A DNA stretch of 64,000 bases from Nocardioides sp. Soil805 (GCF_001429625.1 NZ_LMSU01000001.1:1478310-1542309), one strand, 5' to 3'. Counted from the stretch's first letter, positions 33,115 to 44,620 are shown. Translations and numbers: made by a program. Notes: generated by a model not told the origin, from the letters alone.

Positions 33115-33891
33115 TCAGCCGACGGGTTCGGCGGAGGACTCAACGGTAGCGCCGGTCACCGACAACGCATCGTCGTGACCACCTCCCGGGGTGGCTGTCG
33201 CGCCGGTACGGCGAGTGGGGTCGACCGCGCGCTGCGCCATCGCCGCCAGCAGCTCGAGCACGAGCGCGACCGCGGCGACCACGACGGCGCCCGCGATGCC
33301 CTTGCCGTAGTTGGACCGGAAGAACCCGTCGGTGATGATCTGGCCCAGGCCGGGACCGGCCACGAGGGCCGCGATCGTGGCGGTCGCCCACACCTGCACG
33401 AGCGCCAGCCGCAGGCCCGACACCACCAGCGGCAGGCCGAGCGGCAGCTCCACCTGCCAGAACTGCTGGCGCCCGGTCATGCCCATCCCCCGGGCCGCCT
33501 CGCGGACGTCCGGGGCGACCTCGCGCATCGCGACGTACGCGTTGGTGATGATCGGGGGCAGGGCGAAGAGGGTCAGCGCGATCAGCGTCGCGAGCCCGGC
33601 GCGGCCGTAGGGGCCGAACGAGTCGGTGCCCGGCCACGGAGCCACCACCAGCAGCGCCAGCAGCGCGAAGGTCGGGACGGCCCGGCCGATGTTGGAGATG
33701 TTGATCGCCGCGAAGCCGCCGCGGCCGAGGTGGCCCAGCCACAGGGCCAGCGGCAGGCCGAGCGCCATCGCCATCAGCAGCGCGGTGAAGGTCAGCAGCA
33801 GCTGCTGGCCCAGCAGCGCCGCGATCCCGTCGCTGCCCGACCAGTTGGCCGGGTCGCTGAGGTAGGCCCACATGTCGCTGAAGACCGTCAT
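33115..33891 (-). CDS. Osmoprotectant ABC transporter permease (OpuCD/ProW type)
   Basis: 258 residues from the ATG at 33891. Six membrane segments, with EAA-loop region APDVREAARGMGMTGRQQFWQVELPLGLPLVVSG, the site that contacts the ATPase. NISNIGRAVPTFALLALL and LPPIITNAYVAMREV are typical of this permease class. The start overlaps the stop of the second permease by four bases. The C-terminal 30 residues are polar. Confidence 0.92.
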   Translation of the reverse strand: MTVFSDMWAYLSDPANWSGSDGIAALLGQQLLLTFTALLMAMALGLPLALWLGHLGRGGFAAINISNIGRAVPTFALLALLVVAPWPGTDSFGPYGRAGLATLIALTLFALPPIITNAYVAMREVAPDVREAARGMGMTGRQQFWQVELPLGLPLVVSGLRLALVQVWATATIAALVAGPGLGQIITDGFFRSNYGKGIAGAVVVAAVALVLELLAAMAQRAVDPTRRTGATATPGGGHDDALSVTGATVESSAEPVG

Positions 33892-34610
33892 GTCCGCACC
33901 CCCCTCGTCCAGGGGGTGAGGACTCGCTGGGCGAGCACCAGCAGCGCGTCGAGGATCACGGCGAGCAGGACGCAGAGCACCGAGGCGGTGAAGAGCTCGG
34001 CGCGGAAGTTGGTGAGCACCCCGTCCTTGATGAGGTTGCCCAGACCGCCGTACGCCACCAGCGAGCCGACCGTCGTGAGCGCGACGGTGGAGACGGTCGC
34101 GACGCGCAGGCCGGCCATCACCACGGGCAGGGCGAGCGGCAGCTCGATCCGCATCAGGAGACCGCCGCGGCCGTAGCCCAGCCCGGTCGCGGACTCGCGG
34201 ACCTCGTCGGGCACCGAGCGCAGGCCCTCCAGGAGGCTGCGCACCAAGATGGTGAGGGCGTAGAGCGCGAGCCCGATCACCACGGTGGTGGCGGTCAGCC
34301 CGGTGAAGGGCACCAGCAGCGGGAAGAGGGCGAGCGAGGGCACCGTGTAGATGCCGGTGGTGACCGCGAGGATCGCCGACTCGAGTCGCGGCAGGCGGCG
34401 GGCGAGCAGCGCCAGGGGGAACGCGATGAGCAGGCCCAGCACGACCGCCACCACGGTGATCCCGATGTGCTGCACGGTGGCGTCGACGATCTCCGAGCGG
34501 CGGTCGGTGAGGTAGTCGCCGCACACCCAGTCGTTGACCAGTCGGCTGTAGCAGCTCGGCTCGTCGGCGCTCGGTAGCCGTGCCTGCGCGGCCTGCACCA
34601 GTAGGGTCAC
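33888..34610 (-). CDS. Osmoprotectant ABC transporter permease (second subunit)
   Basis: 240 residues from the GTG at 34610. The N-terminal 45 residues are soluble, then GITVVAVVLGLLIAFPLALLA and further helices. The EAA-loop counterpart is VPDEVRESATGLGYGRGGLLMRIELPLALPVVMAG. A later GTG at 34598 or an earlier ATG at 34637 cannot be excluded; the latter would overlap the leader of the divergent ATPase gene. It forms a heterodimeric channel with the other permease. Confidence 0.88.
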   Translation of the reverse strand: MTLLVQAAQARLPSADEPSCYSRLVNDWVCGDYLTDRRSEIVDATVQHIGITVVAVVLGLLIAFPLALLARRLPRLESAILAVTTGIYTVPSLALFPLLVPFTGLTATTVVIGLALYALTILVRSLLEGLRSVPDEVRESATGLGYGRGGLLMRIELPLALPVVMAGLRVATVSTVALTTVGSLVAYGGLGNLIKDGVLTNFRAELFTASVLCVLLAVILDALLVLAQRVLTPWTRGVRT

Positions 34611-34718
34611 CGCATGGACGCTACCGCCTCCGACCACGGATCCCCCTCAGCCGAGGCGGGCCGCGGCGCGAGCCCCGACACGCACGCCGACGCGGGCGGG
34701 GACACCGGCGGGGACACG

Positions 34719-35678
<960 letters not shown>

Positions 35679-35721
35679 CGCGGACGCCCAGCTGACGCGG
35701 ACGCCCAGCCCACGCGGGCGC

Positions 35722-36807
35722 TCAGGCGACGGGCACGTCGCGGTGCCAGGACTCCGTGACGTAGCGCGTGGACCAGCCCATGGCGACGTACAGGCCGTCG
35801 GCGCCCGTGGGTGAGTCGGCGTCGACCTCGAGGCCGACGCGGTCGCGTCCGCGCGCCGCGGCGTCCGCGATGATCGTGCGCAGCAGGCCGGTGGCGACCC
35901 CGCGACCGCGGGCCGTCTCCAGCACGCCGAGGTAGGACACGTAGGAGCCGTCGGGCCCCTCGCCGCCGTCGGAGACCGTGCCGACCAGCGCACCGACCGG
36001 CTCGGGCGACTCGGGGTCGTCGAGGAGCTCGGCGAGCCACCAGTGGTCCCAGCGGTGCCCGGGGTCCTCGCGCAGGCGGTGGATGAACTCGTCGAAGGTC
36101 TCCTCCGCCGAGTTGAAGTGGTCGGTGAAGGCTCCCTCGAGGACGTCGTGGACGGCCCGCAGGCAGGACTCGTCGGGCATCCCGTCGTCCTCGCGGCCGA
36201 CGAGGCGGAACCGGACGCCCCGGCGCTCCCAGGACTCCGGCGCGGGCACCAGGCCGGCCTCGTCGGGGGTCACCGCACGGCTCATCTGCCACCAGGTGCG
36301 GACCTTCGTGAAGCCGGCGTCCTCGAGGAACCGGTGCTGGCGCTCGTCGCCCTCGAAGGCACCCGTGTCGATCTGCTGGACGTCGAGGCCGCGCTGCTCG
36401 CCGACCGCGCGCGCCTGCGCCTGCGCCCACTCGACGAGGACGTCGGAGCAGGCCACCGCGGTGTCGTCGTCGAGGGAACGGTCGACGACGTGGACGAAGA
36501 GCATCCGGCCCTCGGCGCGGTCGTGCACGCTGCCCCAGGCCCGGATCGTGCCGTCGGCGTCACGGACCGCGACGTTCTCGCGGGTGGCCAGCCCGTGCTC
36601 CGAGACCTCGACGAGCACGTCGTCCTCCGTGGAGCCCGCCCAGCCGCGCCCGGCCTCCTCGTGCGCCCGCAGCAGCTCGGTCAGGCGGGCGACCGTGGCG
36701 GGGTCCTCACCGTCCACCGGCCCGGGCTCCCAGCCGTCGGGCAGCGGATGATCGCCGGGGATGACGCTGGCGGGGTCGCTCTCGAACCGGTTGTCCTCAG
36801 GGATCAC
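35722..36807 (-). CDS. Tandem-domain GNAT acetyltransferase
   Basis: 361 residues from the GTG at 36807. Two GNAT modules in a row: the first has a degenerate acetyl-CoA site, while the second has YVSYLGVLETARGRGVATGLLRTIIADAAARGRDRVGLEVDADSPTGADGLY, whose RGRGVA is the pyrophosphate-binding loop. This resembles mycothiol synthase MshD, but MshD-specific residues cannot be confirmed, so the substrate is open. The gene lies between the osmoprotectant ATPase (convergent, 43 bp) and the fol operon terminator. Confidence 0.82.
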   Translation of the reverse strand: MIPEDNRFESDPASVIPGDHPLPDGWEPGPVDGEDPATVARLTELLRAHEEAGRGWAGSTEDDVLVEVSEHGLATRENVAVRDADGTIRAWGSVHDRAEGRMLFVHVVDRSLDDDTAVACSDVLVEWAQAQARAVGEQRGLDVQQIDTGAFEGDERQHRFLEDAGFTKVRTWWQMSRAVTPDEAGLVPAPESWERRGVRFRLVGREDDGMPDESCLRAVHDVLEGAFTDHFNSAEETFDEFIHRLREDPGHRWDHWWLAELLDDPESPEPVGALVGTVSDGGEGPDGSYVSYLGVLETARGRGVATGLLRTIIADAAARGRDRVGLEVDADSPTGADGLYVAMGWSTRYVTESWHRDVPVA

Positions 36808-36893
36808 ATCGGCTGATTGTGCCGTACGACGCCGTCCGGCGCCCCCGCCGCGTCCGCCCACGCGGCGAGCGGGACCGACCCCTGGCACGAGAA

Positions 36894-36923
36894 CGGCCAG
36901 CCACCCGAGCGGGTGACTGGCCG
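36894..36923 (-). terminator. Terminator hairpin after the fol operon
   Basis: CGGCCAGCCACCC and GGGTGACTGGCCG form a 13-bp stem with one mismatch and a GAGC loop, 22 bp beyond the stop of the gene at 36945. It should end the long hpt-ftsH-fol transcript. Confidence 0.8.
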
Positions 36924-36944
36924 GTCAGGCGGGCGGTGGGGCGC

Positions 36945-37598
36945 TCAGGCGGACTCGGCGCGACGAGCGGCCGCAGCGGCCTTCCAGGAGACCAGCTCGG
37001 AGCGCAGCACGTCGAGCTCGGCCTCGAGCTCGGCGACCAGGACGATGGCCTCGGCGGCACGGTCCTCGGAGGAGTCGAGCAGGCGGGCGGACTCGGCGAC
37101 CTCGCGCTCGGCGACGTCGGCACGGCGGGCCTCGGCGTTGAGCTTGCGGGTCTGGTCGGCGGCGAGGCGCTGCGCCTTGCTCAGCGCCACCTCGAGGCCG
37201 TCGATGACCTCCTCGCGGTCGGCGATCTTGCGGCGCATGTCGATGGCGAACGCGACGTTCTCGGCCGTCCGCTCGGCGGTCAGCGCGGCGTACTCGGCGG
37301 CCTGCTCGGCCCGGTCGCGCGCGGCGTCCCGGCGGGCCTGCATGACCTCGGTGTGCGTGATGCGGGTGGCCGCGGCCCCGAGGACCAGCGCGGCGACGGC
37401 GACCACCGAGGTCAGCCAGCCGATGCCGGCGACGAGGGCCCAGCCGACCAGCAGCGTCGCCACGGCGAGCAGGGCGACGGCCACGGTCAGTCGCGTGCTG
37501 CGCTGGCGGCGCCGGGCGGCGCTGCGCGCGGTGGGCGCGGGCTCGGCCGGCGCAGCCGGGGCGGACGGCTGTGACTGCTGGGGCTGGAGGGAAGGCAT
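36945..37598 (-). CDS. Membrane protein with cytoplasmic coiled coil, unknown function
   Basis: 217 residues. Proline- and alanine-rich N-terminus with a basic RRRQR patch, two adjacent membrane segments (about residues 37-57 and 62-78), then a coiled coil of about 130 residues rich in Ala, Glu and Arg (DAARDRAEQAAEYAALTAERTAE onwards). The two hydrophobic segments form a hairpin, so the coiled coil would be on the same side as the N-terminus. No family recognised. It is the last gene of the fol operon, 9 nt after the DUF3180 gene. Confidence 0.75.
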   Translation of the reverse strand: MPSLQPQQSQPSAPAAPAEPAPTARSAARRRQRSTRLTVAVALLAVATLLVGWALVAGIGWLTSVVAVAALVLGAAATRITHTEVMQARRDAARDRAEQAAEYAALTAERTAENVAFAIDMRRKIADREEVIDGLEVALSKAQRLAADQTRKLNAEARRADVAEREVAESARLLDSSEDRAAEAIVLVAELEAELDVLRSELVSWKAAAAARRAESA

Positions 37599-37607
37599 AC
37601 CAGCAGG

Positions 37608-38132
37608 TTAGGGCCCGTCCTCCTGCGAGGGCAGCCGACACGCGCGCTCCAGGAGCAGCGAGGTGATGACGATCGCCACTCCGCCGAGCGCTGCGACGCC
37701 CGAGCGCAGGATCCGCTGGCCGGCGAGCTCGGAGCCGTCGCCGATCCAGGTCACGGCGTACGCCGCGTAGCCGGCGGCGACCAGGGCGCCCACCAAGGCG
37801 CAGGCCCGCGCCAGGACGAGGCGGTTGACGGCGCGGTGCGGCTCGAGCCGCTCGTGGCGCACGTGCAGCGTCCGCCAGGTGTCCCAGGCCAGCGCACCCA
37901 CGAAGCAGGCGACGAAGACCAGCGACAGCGCCTGGATCCACGTGACGATGGGCGCGGTGCCGTCGAGCGCGACGGCCACGGTGCGCAGCAGCCCACCCCC
38001 GACGAGACCGATCGCGGCGGCGACGGCCAGCGAGGTGGCGGAGGTGGGCCGCAACCGGCCCTCCGGAGGTCGGTCGGAGTCGTCGTCCGGCTCGTGGTCG
38101 GCCGGGTCCTCGCCCGGAGGGCCTGCGGTCAC
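37608..38132 (-). CDS. DUF3180 family membrane protein
   Basis: 174 residues with four hydrophobic segments (about residues 33-50, 65-85, 108-126 and 146-162) and short acidic termini. Small four-helix proteins of this type follow folK in most actinobacteria, and the ATG here overlaps the folK stop by four bases. No enzymatic motif is seen; the family is uncharacterised, so folate transport or an unrelated membrane role is open. Confidence 0.8.
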   Translation of the reverse strand: MTAGPPGEDPADHEPDDDSDRPPEGRLRPTSATSLAVAAAIGLVGGGLLRTVAVALDGTAPIVTWIQALSLVFVACFVGALAWDTWRTLHVRHERLEPHRAVNRLVLARACALVGALVAAGYAAYAVTWIGDGSELAGQRILRSGVAALGGVAIVITSLLLERACRLPSQEDGP

Positions 38133-38701
38133 TGGACCTCGAGGGCCAGGTCGTCGCGGCGCGCGACGCCGGTGGTGTCGGCGCGGCCGAGCAGGTCGGC
38201 GATCGGCCCGTGGTCGGGGAGCTCGGCGTCGGGCTCGAGGTCGTGCCAGGGCTGGAGCACGAAGGCCCGCTCGTGGGCCCGAGGGTGCGGCAGGCGCAGG
38301 AAGTCGTCGTCGGCGCGGCGGTCGCCCACCACGATCAGGTCGACGTCGAGGGTGCGCGGCGCGTTGCGCAGGTCGCTGCGCTCGCGGTCGAAGGCGTCCT
38401 CGATGGCCAGCGCCCGCTCCATGAGGCGCGCCGCCGGGAGGGTGGTGTCGGCCAGCACGACGGCGTTGAGGAACATCGGCGCGTCCTCGACCGGGGCGTC
38501 CACCGGCTCCGACTCGTAGACCGGCGAGACGCCGGTCAGGAACAGGTCGGGGGTGTCGGCCAGGGCGTCCACCGCCCCCTGCAGGGTCGCGAAGCGCTCT
38601 CCGAGGTTGGAGCCCAGCGCTACGACGATGCGACGGATGGGGTGCATCTCGCCGGTGAGGGAGTCCGCGTCCACGATGTGGGGGTTGGGGGTCTCGGTCA
38701 T
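38129..38701 (-). CDS. folK: 6-hydroxymethyl-7,8-dihydropterin pyrophosphokinase
   Basis: 190 residues. ALGSNLGERFATLQ near residues 28-41, YESEPV, FLNAVVLADT, and the ATP-binding APRTLDVDLIVVGD and LRLPHPRAHERAFVLQPW are the HPPK landmarks. It transfers pyrophosphate to the pterin before FolP acts. The N-terminus has about 20 extra polar residues before the core. The ATG overlaps the folB stop by four bases. Confidence 0.95.
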   Translation of the reverse strand: MTETPNPHIVDADSLTGEMHPIRRIVVALGSNLGERFATLQGAVDALADTPDLFLTGVSPVYESEPVDAPVEDAPMFLNAVVLADTTLPAARLMERALAIEDAFDRERSDLRNAPRTLDVDLIVVGDRRADDDFLRLPHPRAHERAFVLQPWHDLEPDAELPDHGPIADLLGRADTTGVARRDDLALEVQ

Positions 38702-39183
38702 CGGTTGGCCTCAGTCCTGGTGATCGTCAGCGCGACATCCCGAAATGTCGCGTCAATGGGTGCATCGGGCTTGTGGATCGTGACGCGGGCCCATTCAACA
38801 CGACGTTCAGTCAGGCACACGTCGGCGATGCGTTGGGCCACGGTCTCGATCAGGTCCACCGGGTCGGACTCGACTGCGGCCCTGACCCGGTCCACGAGAG
38901 TCCCGTAGTGGACGGTCTCCTGCAAGTCGTCGGAGGCGGCCGCGGACCGGGTGTCGATGCCCAGCGTGAGGTCGATCACGAAGGTCTGGCCCTCTCGGCG
39001 CTCGAAGTCGAAGACACCGTGGTGGGCGAAGCACTCCAGGCCGGTGATCGTCAGCTCGTCCTGAGCAGGGCGCGCAGCGCCCGTGTCGAAGGGCTCGTCC
39101 TGAGCAGGGCGCGCAGCGCCCGTGTCGAAGGGCTCGTCCTGAGCAGGGCGCGCAGCACCCGTGTCGAAGGGCTCGTCGGTCAC
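38698..39183 (-). CDS. folB: Dihydroneopterin aldolase with three 13-residue repeats at the N-terminus
   Basis: 161 residues from the GTG at 39183, with AGGAG before it and 4 nt after the folP stop. The enzyme core of about 118 residues starts DELTITGLECFAHHGVFDFERREGQ, contains the catalytic Lys-type region TIHKPDAPIDATFRDV and is normal. In front of it are three copies of PFDTGAARPAQDE, encoded by a 39-bp DNA repeat. No fol enzyme needs this; it looks like an intergenic repeat expanded in frame. If translation begins later, the repeat would be leader; no later start with a good ribosome site is seen. Confidence 0.92.
   Translation of the reverse strand: MTDEPFDTGAARPAQDEPFDTGAARPAQDEPFDTGAARPAQDELTITGLECFAHHGVFDFERREGQTFVIDLTLGIDTRSAAASDDLQETVHYGTLVDRVRAAVESDPVDLIETVAQRIADVCLTERRVEWARVTIHKPDAPIDATFRDVALTITRTEANR
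39055..39177. repeat. 39-bp tandem repeat, three copies, inside folB
   Basis: Units begin at 39055, 39094 and 39133 with a partial fourth (CTCGTC) at 39172-39177. Each contains the hairpin GGGCGC-GCA-GCGCCC bracketed by CTCGTCCTGAG and TGTCGAAGGG. Copies 1 and 2 are identical; copy 3 has one change (GCGCCC to GCACCC). The type matches the single element downstream of disA (16949). The length, 39 bp, keeps the folB reading frame open. Confidence 0.95.
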
Positions 39184-39187
39184 GTCG

Positions 39188-40033
39188 TCACTCCTGGGGG
39201 GCGGGGGTCGAGCGGAAGGCCTGCCAGGCCGCGAGGGCGTCGCAGGTCGCGCGCACGTCGTGCACGCGCAGGCACCACACCCCCTGGTCGGCCAGCAGCG
39301 GCACCAGGGCGGCGTGCGCGTGCTCCCGCTCGGCGGGCGGGCGTGGCGTGCCGTCGGGTCCGGCCAGCAGGGTGCCGAGGAAGCTCTTGCGGCTGGCCCC
39401 GACGAGCAGGGGCCGCCCCAGCGCAGCGACGGCGTCGAGGTGGGCGAGGAGCTGCCAGTTGTGCTCGCCGCGCTTGGCGAACCCGAGCCCGGGGTCGAGC
39501 ACGATGCGGTCGTCGTCGATGCCCGCGGCCCGGGCCGCCTCCAGCCGCTCGCCGAGCTCGGCCACGACGGCACCGACCACCCCGCCGGGACCGTCGTACG
39601 TCGCGAAGTCGGCCATCCGGTCGCTGTGGGCCCGCCAGTGCATGGCGACGTACGTCGCGTCGGAGTCGGCGACCACGTCGAGGACGGCGGGGTCGGCCAG
39701 TCCGCCCGACACGTCGTTGACGATGCGTGCCCCGGCCTCGAGGGCGGCGGCGGCGACCTCCGAGCGCATGGTGTCGACCGAGACGACGGCACCCAGGCCG
39801 GCGAGCCCGGAGATGACCGGCACGACCCGGTCGAGCTCCTCGGCCACCAGGGGCCGGGTGGCACCGGGGCGCGTCGACTCCCCTCCGACGTCGAGGATGT
39901 CGGCGCCCTGGTCGAGCAGGGTCCGCCCGTGGGCGAGCGCGGACGCGGTGTCGGCGTACAGGCCGCCGTCGCTGAAGGAGTCGGGGGTGACGTTGACGAT
40001 CCCCATCACCAGGGGTCGCGCCGGGCGGCTCAT
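39188..40033 (-). CDS. folP: Dihydropteroate synthase
   Basis: 281 residues from the ATG at 40033. The pterin-binding loop [14 protein letters not shown] is at residues 12-25, [17 protein letters not shown] follows, then [26 protein letters not shown] and [10 protein letters not shown], which carries the catalytic Arg/Lys pair. It joins pterin pyrophosphate to p-aminobenzoate and is the sulfonamide target. The start overlaps folE by four bases. Confidence 0.97.
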   Translation of the reverse strand: MSRPARPLVMGIVNVTPDSFSDGGLYADTASALAHGRTLLDQGADILDVGGESTRPGATRPLVAEELDRVVPVISGLAGLGAVVSVDTMRSEVAAAALEAGARIVNDVSGGLADPAVLDVVADSDATYVAMHWRAHSDRMADFATYDGPGGVVGAVVAELGERLEAARAAGIDDDRIVLDPGLGFAKRGEHNWQLLAHLDAVAALGRPLLVGASRKSFLGTLLAGPDGTPRPPAEREHAHAALVPLLADQGVWCLRVHDVRATCDALAAWQAFRSTPAPQE

Positions 40034-40635
40034 CGGCCCGAGTGGATCAACGCCATCGCCTCGGAGCGCGTGGCCGCCTTGTGCATGATGCCTCGCACCG
40101 CCGAGGTGATGGTGCGGGCACCGGCCTTCTTGACGCCCCGCATGGTCATGCACAGGTGCTCGGCCTCGATGACCACGATGACGCCCCGCGGCTCCAGGAT
40201 CTCCATCAGGGAGTCGGCCACCTGGGTGGTGAGCCGCTCCTGCACCTGCGGCCGCTTGGCGTAGACGTCGACGACCCGGGCGAGCTTGGACAGGCCGGTG
40301 ATCTTGCCGGTCTCGGACGGGATGTAGCCCACGTGCGCGACCCCGGTGAAGGGCACCAGGTGGTGCTCGCACATCGACCACAGCTCGATGTCGCGCACCA
40401 GCACCATCTCGTCGTGACCGATGTCGAAGGTGGTGGTGAGGACGTCCTCGGGACGCTGGCGCAGGCCGGCGGTCAGCTCGGCGTACGCCCGCGCCACACG
40501 GGCCGGTGTGTCGACGAGGCCCTCCCTGTCGGGGTCCTCCCCGATCGCGTGCAGCAGCTCGCGCACGGCCGCCTCGGCGCGGGCGTGGTCGAAGTCGGGC
40601 AGCTCGCGCTCGTCGAGGCTGATCGGGTCGGTCAT
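40030..40635 (-). CDS. folE: GTP cyclohydrolase I
   Basis: 201 residues. The first step of folate synthesis. The zinc-site motif [20 protein letters not shown] carries Cys and His ligands, followed by [17 protein letters not shown] and the later Cys in [14 protein letters not shown]. The length is normal. It begins 11 nt after the ftsH stop and overlaps folP, so FolE, FolP, FolB and FolK are made from one message. Confidence 0.97.
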   Translation of the reverse strand: MTDPISLDERELPDFDHARAEAAVRELLHAIGEDPDREGLVDTPARVARAYAELTAGLRQRPEDVLTTTFDIGHDEMVLVRDIELWSMCEHHLVPFTGVAHVGYIPSETGKITGLSKLARVVDVYAKRPQVQERLTTQVADSLMEILEPRGVIVVIEAEHLCMTMRGVKKAGARTITSAVRGIMHKAATRSEAMALIHSGR

Positions 40636-40646
40636 CGTGGGCCTGT

Positions 40647-42716
<2,070 letters not shown>

Positions 42717-42813
42717 CTTTCGCGACGAGGAGTTGGAGGGTTGTGACCGTACAGCGTCACGCACCCCCGCGGGTCTGGCCCATTCTTTCAGGCGGGGTGA
42801 AGCGCGCGGGCGT

Positions 42814-43365
42814 TCAGGAGTAGACGTGCGGCGCGAGGGTGCCGATGTCGCGCAGGTTGCGGTAGCGCTCCTGGTAGTCGAGTCCGTAGCCCACGACGAA
42901 CTCGTTGGGGATGTCCCAGCCGACGTACTTGGGCTCCACGGGCATGCTCAGCGCCTCCGGCTTGCGCAGCAGCGTGGCGATCTCGACGCTGGCCGGACCG
43001 CGGCTGCCGAGGCTGTTGACCAGCCAGCTGAGGGTGAGCCCGGTGTCGATGATCTCGTCGACGATCAGCACGTGGCGACCCGTGATGTCGGTGTCGAGGT
43101 CCTTGAGGATCCGCACCACGCCGCTCGACTTGGTGCCCGAGCCGTAGGAGCTGATCGCCATCCAGTCCATCTCGACGTGGCGTCCCAGCGCGCGGGACAG
43201 GTCGGCCATCACCATGACGGCACCGCGGAGCACGCCGACCATCAGCAGGTCGTGGCCCTCGTAGTCCGCCGTGATCTGCTCGCCCATCTCCCCCAACCGG
43301 GTCTGGATCTGCTCCTCGGTGAAGAGCACGTTGACGAGGTCAGACTCCACGTGGGACGCGTCCAT
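42814..43365 (-). CDS. hpt: Hypoxanthine phosphoribosyltransferase
   Basis: 183 residues. Purine salvage enzyme. [17 protein letters not shown], the [19 protein letters not shown] flexible loop, PRPP-binding [18 protein letters not shown] and [18 protein letters not shown] are all present. In most actinobacteria hpt follows tilS directly; here a DUF559 gene with repeat elements on both sides lies between them. ftsH starts 97 nt downstream. Confidence 0.96.
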   Translation of the reverse strand: MDASHVESDLVNVLFTEEQIQTRLGEMGEQITADYEGHDLLMVGVLRGAVMVMADLSRALGRHVEMDWMAISSYGSGTKSSGVVRILKDLDTDITGRHVLIVDEIIDTGLTLSWLVNSLGSRGPASVEIATLLRKPEALSMPVEPKYVGWDIPNEFVVGYGLDYQERYRNLRDIGTLAPHVYS

Positions 43366-43434
43366 GACGTGCAGCCTAGGGGCACCCGCCCCCGGGACCG
43401 TCGTGTGGTCGTCGTGTGGTCGCGTCACGGCAGC

Positions 43435-43508
43435 GACTTCGACGCAGGCGCGTGGAAGTGCAGGGCCGAGCAGGTGTCGCGGGGTGTACTTCCACGCAGG
43501 AGGCGTGG
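43435..43508. repeat. 80-nt nested palindromic element, copy B
   Basis: Blocks GACTTCGACGC (43435), CGTGGAAGTGCAG (43451), GTGTACTTCCACGC (43484) and GGCGTGG (43502) keep the offsets 16, 33 and 18 of copies A and C. The inner pair CGTGGAAGTGCA and TGTACTTCCACG matches at 11 of 12 positions as an inverted repeat. It lies between the hpt start and the end of the DUF559 gene. Confidence 0.85.
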
Positions 43509-43525
43509 GCGTCCCGGTCGGGCGG

Positions 43526-44452
43526 TCAGAGGTACGACGCGTGGCCCGGGAAGTGCGCTCGCCAGGCCTGCTCGGGCCGGGCCGGCACACCCGGGACCCG
43601 CCTGGCCCTCAGCAGGCGCCACACCCGCTCCACCGTCGAGCCGGGATCGCGGTAGATGCCGCTCGCCACCACGACCAGGATCCGCCAGCCGTGGTCGTCG
43701 ATCTCCTCGCGCCTCACCAGGTCCGCCGCCCACTGGTCCTCCCGCTCGACATGGTGGCGACCGTCGTACTCGACGATGACCTTGCCCTCCGGCCAGCTGA
43801 GGTCGAAGCGTCGTACCGGCCCACCGTCGACGTCGCGGATGGTGAGGTTGACCCGCGGCTCGGGCAGGCCCGCGAGCACGAGGAGCATGCGCAGCCGCGT
43901 CTCCATCGGGGAGTCCACACCGGTCCGGACGTACGACGCCGCCTGGCGCGCCAGCCGACCGGCGGCGCCCGGAGCAGACCGCGCCGCGCGGACCAGCTGC
44001 TCGGGCCTCACTCCCTTGCGCCGCACCATCCAGTCGCCCAGCACGACCAGCTCCACCAACGGCACCTGCTCCGCCAGCTCGAGGAAGAGGTCCGGCAAGG
44101 ACGAGACACGCACGCCGTCGTGGACGACCGGGACCGCACCGCCGCGCACGTGGCAGGTCACCCCCTCCCGCCGGAGCCGCTCGCCGGCGGTGGGGACGGT
44201 CACGTGCTCGCCGGGCAGGGTCGCGATCGGCGCTTCCCAGACCCGGGCCGCCGTCGCATGGCTGGCGAAGGCGTGCGCGAAGAAGCAGACGAGGGCCGCC
44301 TGCGCCCTCAGGCGCGGGGTGAGTGGCACACCCGACTCGACGAGCACCCCGTGCAGCACGCGCTGGTAGGAGGGTCCGTCGAGGGTCGCCCGGCTGATGC
44401 CCGCCCGGAGTCCCTGCCACCGCGGGAAGGGTCGGGTCGTGTCGAGGTCCAT
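43526..44452 (-). CDS. DUF559 domain protein, nuclease-like, in an AbiEi-type layout
   Basis: 308 residues. The N-terminal part has SHATAARVWEAPI (residues 64-76), as in the middle region of AbiEi-type antitoxin-like proteins. The C-terminal part, about residues 180-280, has the DUF559 pattern: SPMETRLRMLLVLAGLP, then RRFDLSWPEGKVIVEYDGRHHVE and DHGWRILVV. Glu184, Asp217, Glu228 and Asp230 fit a Vsr-like PD-(D/E)xK site. It splits the usual tilS-hpt pair and has copies B and C of a palindromic element on its two sides. No partner toxin is present. Function unknown. Confidence 0.82.
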   Translation of the reverse strand: MDLDTTRPFPRWQGLRAGISRATLDGPSYQRVLHGVLVESGVPLTPRLRAQAALVCFFAHAFASHATAARVWEAPIATLPGEHVTVPTAGERLRREGVTCHVRGGAVPVVHDGVRVSSLPDLFLELAEQVPLVELVVLGDWMVRRKGVRPEQLVRAARSAPGAAGRLARQAASYVRTGVDSPMETRLRMLLVLAGLPEPRVNLTIRDVDGGPVRRFDLSWPEGKVIVEYDGRHHVEREDQWAADLVRREEIDDHGWRILVVVASGIYRDPGSTVERVWRLLRARRVPGVPARPEQAWRAHFPGHASYL

Positions 44453-44530
44453 GCCGGCAGGCTTCCCGGATCCCGACGAGCCGGACCGTTGTCCACAGGG
44501 CAGTTCTCGGCCCTCGTGCCGCCCGTCGAT

Positions 44531-44610
44531 GAAGTTCCACGCAGAGGGGTGGAAGTGCGGCCTCGACGGAGGCCCGAGGCGTGTACTTCCACCCGAGTGC
44601 GTGGAAGTTC
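44531..44610. repeat. 80-nt nested palindromic element, copy C
   Basis: The most complete copy. Outer arms GAAGTTCCACGC (44531-44542) and GCGTGGAAGTTC (44599-44610) are exact reverse complements. Inner arms GGGTGGAAGT (44547-44556) and ACTTCCACCC (44585-44594) are also exact, and GCCTCG/CGAGGC (44560-44565, 44575-44580) closes the loop. It has the same orientation as copy B, about 1.1 kb away across the DUF559 gene, and ends 10 bp before tilS stops. Confidence 0.9.
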
Positions 44611-44620
44611 AGGTCTTGGG

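Noticed and set aside
43526..44452. Complete type IV toxin-antitoxin system (AbiE)
   Set aside because: Only an AbiEi-like layout is present; no AbiEii-type nucleotidyltransferase gene lies beside it.
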